In this document: piece after piece, positions 38,901 through 47,900 of the stretch
Numbering within the stretch: the first letter of the stretch is position 1
How the letters are laid out: the number at the start of each line of letters is the position of its first letter
Assembly (NCBI RefSeq): GCF_910592395.1
Contig: NC_088316.1
Coordinates: 3,532,001-3,596,000, forward strand
DNA length: 64,000 nt
Direction of reading: 5' to 3'
DNA from: Lineus longissimus
Taxonomy: Eukaryota > Nemertea > Pilidiophora > Heteronemertea > Lineidae
Program-made: the position numbers and the translations under genes
The notes under the pieces: generated by a model
What the model was told of the DNA's origin: nothing
Databases searched by the model: none
The model's input: only the letters and a program-made list of their open reading frames with translations

Positions 38901-41900
38901 AAGATGTTCCTGAGCGATAAGGTTGTTATTTTTCACCAATCTCCCGCCCTGGAGCGCGCAAGATTAATTACGCGGCCGCTGCCAGCGCTGTGACCATCAG
39001 CCCCTTGTCATACGCATCTGGCAATCCATTAGCCCCGAGACTGTGGCGTGCGTTTTTATCTCGCATTTCTTCGAGCTACTTCAACCGAAGCTTACAATAG
39101 GAAAAGGGTGCATTTTACAATAAAAGGTGCCATATGTCACATGCAGATCTGGTTAAAAAAGACTAAGAAAATTTTAGTTTTTCACGTTTCAAGGCGTCTG
39201 TTGGCGTTCTTATCACGGTGGTGATTCAATTTTATATTTCGGTTACAAGCCACAATATTCACATGAAGATTCGCTGGAATGTTCATTTTGTCACGAGATT
39301 TTTAAAGGCATCAAAGGTACCCTTTTCAGATATTTTTCCGCCTCAGTTTCACCAGCTTCAAATGACTCCGGCGAACTAAATAACCCTAGAAAGTATTTTT
39401 CAGAGTCCCGAAAGCCATCAGGGTTCTTAATTTTACAGTAAACAACATTACGGGGTGGATATTTAAAGCTTTTTTTCAAAGGTCAAAAACCTTTATATCG
39501 ATGAGTGCAGCCGCGGTATAATGCATGTACATTCAATCACCACCGTGTTTATTAAGAGGATCAAGAAAGCCATACGTGTTTTTTTTCTGCTGAAAACGAA
39601 AGGGTTTGCATCCAACTTTAATTCGTCGATTCCTTTGCTGATTTAGCCTCGATGGAATGTTTCTGCTGCGACGAACAACTACCTGCCGTTAGAAGAAAAA
39701 ATACAGGCTAATGACTAGGCTAATGCCTAATCTGGATGAGACATACACGGAGTCTTTATGAAAATGTTTCTGAGATACTGCGTGATGGTGATTCTAATGC
39801 TCTTATATCTTCCGGTTCTCCATGACTACGGTATTGACAAGTACTTTAAGAGAGAAGAATCCTATGATCTGCCGATGAGAATGGCGATTGTCATGTCCTT
39901 ATTTTCATATTTTCCAGGACTACGGTATTGACATGTACTTTGACCAAGAATGGCAGGACGTCCGTCTGGCCCACAACTGGACCACAGGAAGAATAACGCT
40001 AGATCATGACATTGCTCGAAAACTTTGGCAGCCCGACACATATTTTCTTAATGCAAAACACGGCCACACACATGACCTCATGGTATCGAATGAATGTGCT
40101 TTCCTTTTACCAAACGGTACAGTTAGATACAGTAAACGGTAAGTTGTTTGACATAGGTTAACGTAAAGGGCTATGGACCTACCTCCACATAAACGTTTCA
40201 GTGCCGCGTTGCACATACATTAGTGAGTTTTAGCAAATCCTCCGAAAAGCCAACGCGAGCGCCTATCCCCATGTTCGACTTCGTTATCAGGAACTTGAAC
40301 AATGAGACAGGCGTTGGCGTTGGCATTTCGGGGGCTATTTGTCAGCATTCTCCTCGCGCATGACCGAAACTCTATTTCTGGACGACGTGGTTCTGTCTCT
40401 GCTTTAATTGACCGCCATATTCAAAATTGTTTAACTTTAAACAACACGTATTTTTGTAATTTTATCCCCACGGAGAGTACGAATCGACATGTATGACGGA
40501 GACCTGTTTCAATCAAATTACACTGTGAGAATGTGGTGCATGATGTACAGTGATTTTCCAACATGGATGCTAAGACTGACAGAGAGAATTATGTTTGAAT
40601 ATTATGTCTGTTTGGAGAATGAATAGTCAGTTGTTCGTAGGACGTCGTTTAAATGAGGGAAATTAATAAAAATCTAAAAAATCACATAAGAACATAAGAA
40701 CATCTCCTAGGCCAACACATGGGTTCGAATGGGACAACCCGAGCCAATTACAAGCAATTAAACTCGAGACAGCTTATCAATACCCATCAAACAGTCTTAA
40801 TCCACCCATAATTGGAAGTTTCCTTCAATCCACTATCTTACGGGCCAATCCTATCTCATCGGGTGAAAGACCCCGCGCCCATCCCTCCGTCTCTATAAAA
40901 CTCTCACCTTCGTTTCAGAGTTTCGCTGGTGGTGGCGTGCACCATGAATCTAGTTTATTTTCCAATGGACGAGCAAGACTGCAGTCTCCTTCTTGGAAGT
41001 TGTGAGTTTTTTTGTAGAATCTCCTTCTCCTTTCAGAGTGTCTTTGGTGGTGGCGTGCACCATGAACCTACATTATTTCCCAATGGATGAGCAGCACTGT
41101 AGTCTTCTCTTGGGGAGCTGTGAGTTATGTCGTTGTTGTAATCATCTCACCAGTGAAAAAGGAGCATTGAGATGCAGTTTCATTTAAAGAACATTCCTTG
41201 GGTTGATATATCAACGCCAGCACAACGGCTTCTCAATGAAGCCATAATGCGATTCGTTTTTAGCGATACCATATACCAAAGTCCTTTTCTGCCTGAACTT
41301 TACAATTTAGCATGTTTGATAATCCCTGTTGGTTCCTGTTTTCAGATTTCTGTTGTGGCAATCTTTCACATTAAACAGACAATGGGTGATATGAATAAAG
41401 ACCAGCAAATGCTTTTACTTCAATTTTGTACAGGAAGGTCTAGTGTAAATGTACATGGAGTTTTAGATAAAAGCATTTGCTAGTCTTTATTCATATCGCC
41501 CATTCTTTCCGACTCTTGCCGTGTATTAGTATGCCTTTATCTCAATATTCCCCCTTTAAGTTGCCCGCGCTGCATAGACAGTGGCGTAGGCAATTCTTAG
41601 CGGAGGCTGTTGAGTTAAAGGGACAATAATGGCTAGAGAAAACAATCACATGACACTGGTTTGATATCTTGGAATAGCATATACACCGTTTACATGGCTC
41701 ATGTTGCCAACTTTACGTTGGAAAGCATTCAAACTCACATCCTCTTGAATTGAACCAATTAGCCATAAAATGTTGTGTAATCATTCCGTTGTATGATAAT
41801 AACGAAAAACTTCGTCAATTCAATCTGTCTATCGAAATTTGATTGAACTGATTAGGTCATGTCTGTACATCATCATCGATGAACTGATTCATATCGACCA

Positions 41901-44900
41901 CGCGCTAAAATTGGCATCACTGGTTGTCAGTCAGCCGGCATGGATCCCCGTTTTGCGAGTCGTCGTAAGTTCGGGCAACTGACTCCATCGAAAGTCCCCG
42001 ATACTACTATACCATGGAGATACCACGGCCCCGAACGCGTGGTCGAATGTACAGCATTTTACACATATACATGTAATTAAAACAATGTGCGATATCTCGC
42101 TAAATCTTACCAATTGTCAAGTTGTGTCAAACCAGAGTCTTTCAAATAAATTGAAAGACTCTGGTCAAACTAATTGACAGAGCAAATTGGTAGTTCACCG
42201 TTGAAGTCAACAAGGCATGCACATATGATGCTTTTTTGCGCGAACTTATTCTAGAAAATAAACTGCTAGTAACTCGTAAGTTTAGCTGCGGGGGACACGA
42301 TTTGGCCATGAAGGGCGCACGCGCAGTCGATTCTGCGTGTGTGAAGGGCGAAAGTCTCCGAAATGGCGACAACTCGCAAAACGGGGATCCGCGCCTGAGT
42401 GGTTATCACGAAGCCGCTCCTTGCTTGTCATGCTGTGATTGACCGTAACCAGCTTTTTTGTTCAAAAGTTCGATAATATCGGTTTGTTTAATTGACTTTT
42501 CGAATGTCAAATAAAATACAGGAAATTAATTTCATTCGGTCTGATGTCATAACTAATTAATTTGACCCGTGTTTATGATCTGATAACCACCAATTGTTAG
42601 ATTTCACCGATAGATGAAGCACTAAATTAGCTCGAGTTAAATGAAAATTGATAATTTCGAATGTGTCTCGCGAACGTATTGAAGCAACGAAACTTTCCCC
42701 AGGGAAATTAATGTTTGAACTCAGTTGATCATGTCATTCTCTCAATTGTTTGGGTTAGAGCACCGTTTTTATTTCATTGCGTCGAAACTAATTTCTGTCT
42801 GAGTTAAATTGATTAAGTTGGTGGAGGAATTCTCTGTACAATAATTCAACTGCTTTGGTCCCTTTCGTGGGACCGCACTCTTAGGCCGGGCCAAATCCCA
42901 GAAGTTGTTTCTTTTGACAACATTTCGGGCAACGTAGAAATGATTTTAGCATGATGAATTAGGTGATTACATCACAAAATAAAAAAAGATCCAATAAAAA
43001 TGCGTTACCCGGATATACATTTACTGACTTCGCTCACGAGAACATCCCAAATATACGAACTCCAGTTATTTTAGTTCAATAATAGCCTCCTTGGTGGTCA
43101 AAGTTGCTCTATTCAGTGCTGCCACCTCGCATATGATTCATGAACTAAAACTCTTCTATTCTCTTTTCGTGATAGGTAAGGTGCTTACTTCACATGAAAC
43201 AAACGTTCCCGAAAAAATGGTTGCTCCTAAAATCGATATATTGACATTGGTTGCCTGAAAATCATTTCAACTGAAATAATTTTTAGTTCTCCTGTGTACA
43301 TGTAGGTGTCACGATTGAAGAAAGCAGGTGCGGCCACCTAGGAATGAAATAATGAACTAAACTAACTGCTCTCGGCATTGGATATTCTGGTGATTAAATT
43401 CAGTATACTGTATCAGTATTCACTGCAATTGTTTTTTGTGGGAATTTCATAATCATCTGATGTTATCATCTAATTCATCATGGTTAAGTGTCCATGTACG
43501 AAGATACTTTTTGGAATTGGCGCACGGACTGCAAGTTCTCATAATGCTCTTCGAAACATGACAATATCATATGATAGGCCAGCACATGATATGAAGACGA
43601 GGGCAAAATTCCGTTGAGTCTTAAGGAATCCCGTAATAAGCCTAAATTACATTCTGTCTTGGAGAGCCTTCATTAATCATCCGTGGTGAAAATATTATCG
43701 CCATGATTCACGTCACGGAGATTTATTGCGCGAATCCTCTCGATAGCAAGCTTTGTTATCTAAAGAAAACTGACTCCCCTAATTGAAAAATGCTAACATC
43801 CCGTATTAATCAGTGGGTTTGTTGAGGATGGCAAATTCACCAATGATGGGCCATGTTTTATTTCTGGACGTATTTATTCAGATTAAAGGGACGAACAGGG
43901 CATGCGATATGCTGATTTTTCATGCAAAATTGGGCTCCAGCAGGACCCTGACATCTCCAAACATGATCTTTGAAAAATCGTTTGCAGTAAACGCTGTTAC
44001 GAGAATGGAATATAATCGTCCAGCCTACTTGCAATTCGCAAGGCATATCACAACCTGCCTCACAACGACTCCAAAAATCATTATAAGAAATTAGCTTTAG
44101 CGTGATGGAAGACGAGGCGGCGTGTGGTGGCGAATAGGCACACTATTCTCGTGGCCAACTAAATCACACGCCCAATTTGTCCCTTTAAATAACCAGCTAA
44201 TGCGGCGAGAAAGCATTCTTAGCAGAGCGTTATTCTAAAAAAACACGCCAAAATGTTTCCGCGGGAAGAATGTCATAACCGATCAGGATGCTACATTACA
44301 TGTAATTTATTATCTCTCATCTCTTCTTGACAGACGGACACCCGGCAAGGGAGATTAGCTATGCCTTTATCGGAAACGACTCAACAACATTCGAAAAAAA
44401 ATTAATACTTCCCGATTTTATATTGGATACCGACAACGTGGAACAGATACAACTGATGTGGGACTTCCCCGTCGGTACGTTGAGTATATTTTTGTTACAT
44501 GTACGAATGTATGCACGAATTCATAAAGACTAGTCTTTATGACTTCTTGATGTAGGTGATGGATTTACGGACAAACAGAATGGTCAGAGAATAGAAAATG
44601 AGCGTATATCTGGTGGTTGATTGCATTCGTAACTAAATATTATTACTCTGTTTTTCCAATCGTCCATTTTTTTCATAACTAATCTACATGCACTCATAGA
44701 AATAAAGTTTTTGGGACTTGTGAAAAAACTTTTTGGCCAAGACAAATATGCACTCCAGATACGGAGGTTTTTCGGTAAAATGAATGATAAAAAAACCTCA
44801 TGGCTTTTTATTCCTCCCCATCGAAGTTCGGCCTTACTGTCTTCGATTCCGGCGACACAATTTCGTCTCGATTGACATGTGGAGTTCGTCCTTTTTCGAT

Positions 44901-47900
44901 CAACATTTGAGGAGTTTCCCGAAAAACAGTGGGAACTCCTCAAATAAAAGCTCCTAAGCCTTCTTTAGTTTTTATGAGTGCACTCAAAAAAACTTTAGGT
45001 TTTTCAAGAACTCGAAAGCCTTTTCCTGAAAAAAGGCGATAACCCCTCAAATAAAACCTTCTAAGCCTTTATTAGTCTTTATGAGTGAACTTAAACTCTG
45101 ACAGCGACAAAATTCATCATCGGGGTTATGTCCCTGCCTTTTGAGATTCAAGGCCACGTTTGTAACCAATTGAACCACTTTAAAGCCCCGTCCAATAAGC
45201 AGAATCATTTGCAAAACGCCATAAAGCCGTCTTACCCAAAGTCTCCTCTATCCCCTTGGAACATCTTGGCGGGCTAATGTCATTGTACTTTCAACGGCGT
45301 TTGGCCATGAATTCGTGAGACTTTCAATTCGATTCGTCCTTGGAGTAAAGTCTATTACATGTACATATGCGTCAGGTTTGAGAACATAATCATTTGCGGT
45401 TCTGTAATAGGATTCGTCTTCAAATGCGAGCAACAATACTTGTCCCCCACGACCAAGATTCTGTCCAGTGTACGTACTATAACAATTTTTATCAGGGCAT
45501 ACTGGTTATGACTTTGTCCCCATGAAACCAGATAGAAGTTTATGAAAAGATACTAAGTATTTATAATCGGCTTACTGGACTTTGCGCAACGAAACGAAAC
45601 GAGCGAAATGTGGGAGCGACCATTATGTTTTACCCCGGTACGTGATGACCCACACCCACCCAGGCAGCTGAGACACGTCTTGTTGGACATGCCTACCGAT
45701 TTTTACTAAATAAAAGCATAACTTCACTTCACACTTTTCGGGGTTGAAAATGTACTCACGTACATGCCAAATTCGCACATGACCCGTTATTTCTCAAAGC
45801 TTGGAAGCTCAAATGTCTAAATGTAAAGTATGCGCGTCATGTATACTCTCAGCAAGCGAATAGTTGTAATCATCCGTTTCTGATACGAATCGTGTCCTGT
45901 ATGGCCGTTACAAGCCGTTGTCTGAATATGATGTGAACCTGTTTACCGTTCAATGCTGCTCCCTGTGACGCTGTACCCGCAAATGTTCAATGAAAAAAAT
46001 GTTGATAATGACTTACACGGCTTGTTCGCATCGTAAACATAGTGGTACCCGGGTTAACTGTCTTTGTTTGGCCTAATTTAACAACGATTACTCCCCATGT
46101 AACCATGATCTAGGATGGACAGGCTGTGTATTATGAATAGGAAAAGTCACCTAGGGACCGTTGCGTAGAATACTTTTTTGGCGAAATATTGCGCAAAGTC
46201 CAGTAAGCCTTTATAATCAAACAGTGCGGGGTCTCCCTCCGCGCAACCCAGTGATAAAAAGAATGATATACCATGTTCATGATTGCCAACGACGAAGGAT
46301 AAGTGCTTTCCTCGGAGTACTTTCTGTGAAAGTGGTCGCTCGAGTCGGTCGAGTACCTCTCGATCAATGCCGAGTTGTTGGTCAAGATCCGTCCTGCCCA
46401 CTATGTGAGTTGTTGGTGAAATATGAATGATCTCACCATAGTTATATACAAGTACCGCGATGGTCACCGTGACTGTATAGCGTGAGATACGGTACAACTA
46501 AAGTTTGAACCATGTTACGGAGAAATAATGTTTTTCAGGGTTTTATAATTCATGAAAACCACAACACCTTTTACATGTATGTACATAACTGATGACCCAA
46601 TCCTCACGTTTTTTTGTGCCACCCGTTATCTGAATTACGTCAAGGGCATCCTTGATTACGGTCGTCCCCAGGACGCCGTGGTTGAAATCAACACAATTCT
46701 AGGATAGATTAATTCATTACGCAGTCCGCATGCCAGAGAGCAGGCCGATTGAGTCCCAGGATGCCATCCAAATACGTTTTGTAAAGAGAAAACGAACGCA
46801 TTGGGACACGTTACGTTCCACCACTTTTTTCCGGCAACTGTACTCATATTTCTCCGCGGAGAAGCAAGATTGCCCAAGACGCAATTGTGACGGATACGGA
46901 AGAAGGGCGGCTCACCATATGACACTCGTTGACAATAAAAGAAAGACTTATCAACCTAGGGGATGAAAGCTGTGCTTTTAATCGGACGAAGAGGAGCTGT
47001 TGCCGCCAATGAGGCCAAGTTCGTCTCGATTCCGTCTAAGTTCTGAGTAGGTTGTGACTAATTGGTTTGCGAGTCCGCGGTCCCGAGATGCCCAGTTGAT
47101 GGCCCAGAGAAAATGAGAACAATATCATGATGATACAAATCTGTGAGATGACCAATTTAACTTACACTATAAGGAATTAAGTCCTCGATATGACAATATG
47201 CGCATTCTGGATTAATTGTGATACGCACTTGATACCCAATTCATTTGGTGTGTTGATGGGATGAGTGTAGATATTGGAAAATGACACTTCATTACATGGA
47301 TTGCTGGGTATGACCATTATAACAACAACATATTCTCAAAACTTGGGCCATTTGGTGAATAAAATTGACCTCATAAACATCGCACAGGTTCGATCCAACT
47401 TTGAGCTTTCTGCGACTGATTGCTAAATAGAGCTTGCAGCGCACCAGGCCGCCAACTCCGGTATCCAGAGGTGTTTTTGTCGCCACTTGTCTGAACACAA
47501 AAAACCCCAGTGAATGGGACTCGATTATCTTGCAAAAGCCTCCTATTGTTAGAAGTTGGTACCTTATAGTGCTGTATAAGGTGCGGTTGTCTTATTTCCA
47601 CGTTCTAAGTCGTTATGTATTCTTGGTATTACTGATCATAAAATCCCTTGCTGGCCAACGTAATCCCACTGGCCAAGGTCAGCCCTGTGATGAATGTTTC
47701 GTTTTGATAATAAAAGCACTTTCTTTATTGTATTTCCAGGGAAATTCAGTTGTCTGGAGTTTATTTTCCATCTAAGAAGAGACTTTGGATACTATCTCAT
47801 TCAGACTTACATCCCAAGTATGTTAGTGGTATTACTATCGTGGTTAAACTTCTGGTTAGATATTCAAGCGACCCCCGCCAGGATATCGGTGGGTTGTCTG

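Larger units (their letters stand above)
26224..39917 (+). other. Channel intron 2 (13.7 kb) hosting the H1 gene
   Basis: Bounded by GTAGGT and ttttccag. It contains the antisense H1 gene, its bracketing inverted MITEs, three G runs, repeat copies, the 17-bp palindrome and the dead duplicate exon. Between 32.9 and 37.0 kb I see no gene. On the minus strand near 37290-37450 a 45-codon frame looks protein-like but lacks splice sites. Confidence 0.75.
41120..44333 (+). other. Channel intron 4 (3.2 kb)
   Basis: Runs from the copy B donor GTGAGT to cttgacag. It holds the short palindrome at 42131 and the MITE at 43883. No other exon-like sequence was seen. Confidence 0.8.
44475..47739 (+). other. 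Channel intron 5 (3.3 kb)
   Basis: GTACGT to tatttccag. It contains the foldback region 44690-45090 and the 45559-46216 inverted-end segment. A 116-codon minus frame at 46147-46497 runs into one of these inverted ends and has no known motif. Confidence 0.8.

Noticed and set aside
46147-46497. 116-codon minus-strand frame with FVVGNHEHG, metallophosphatase-like at first sight
   Set aside because: The GNHE resemblance is not accompanied by other phosphatase motifs, and the frame runs into a repeated inverted end.
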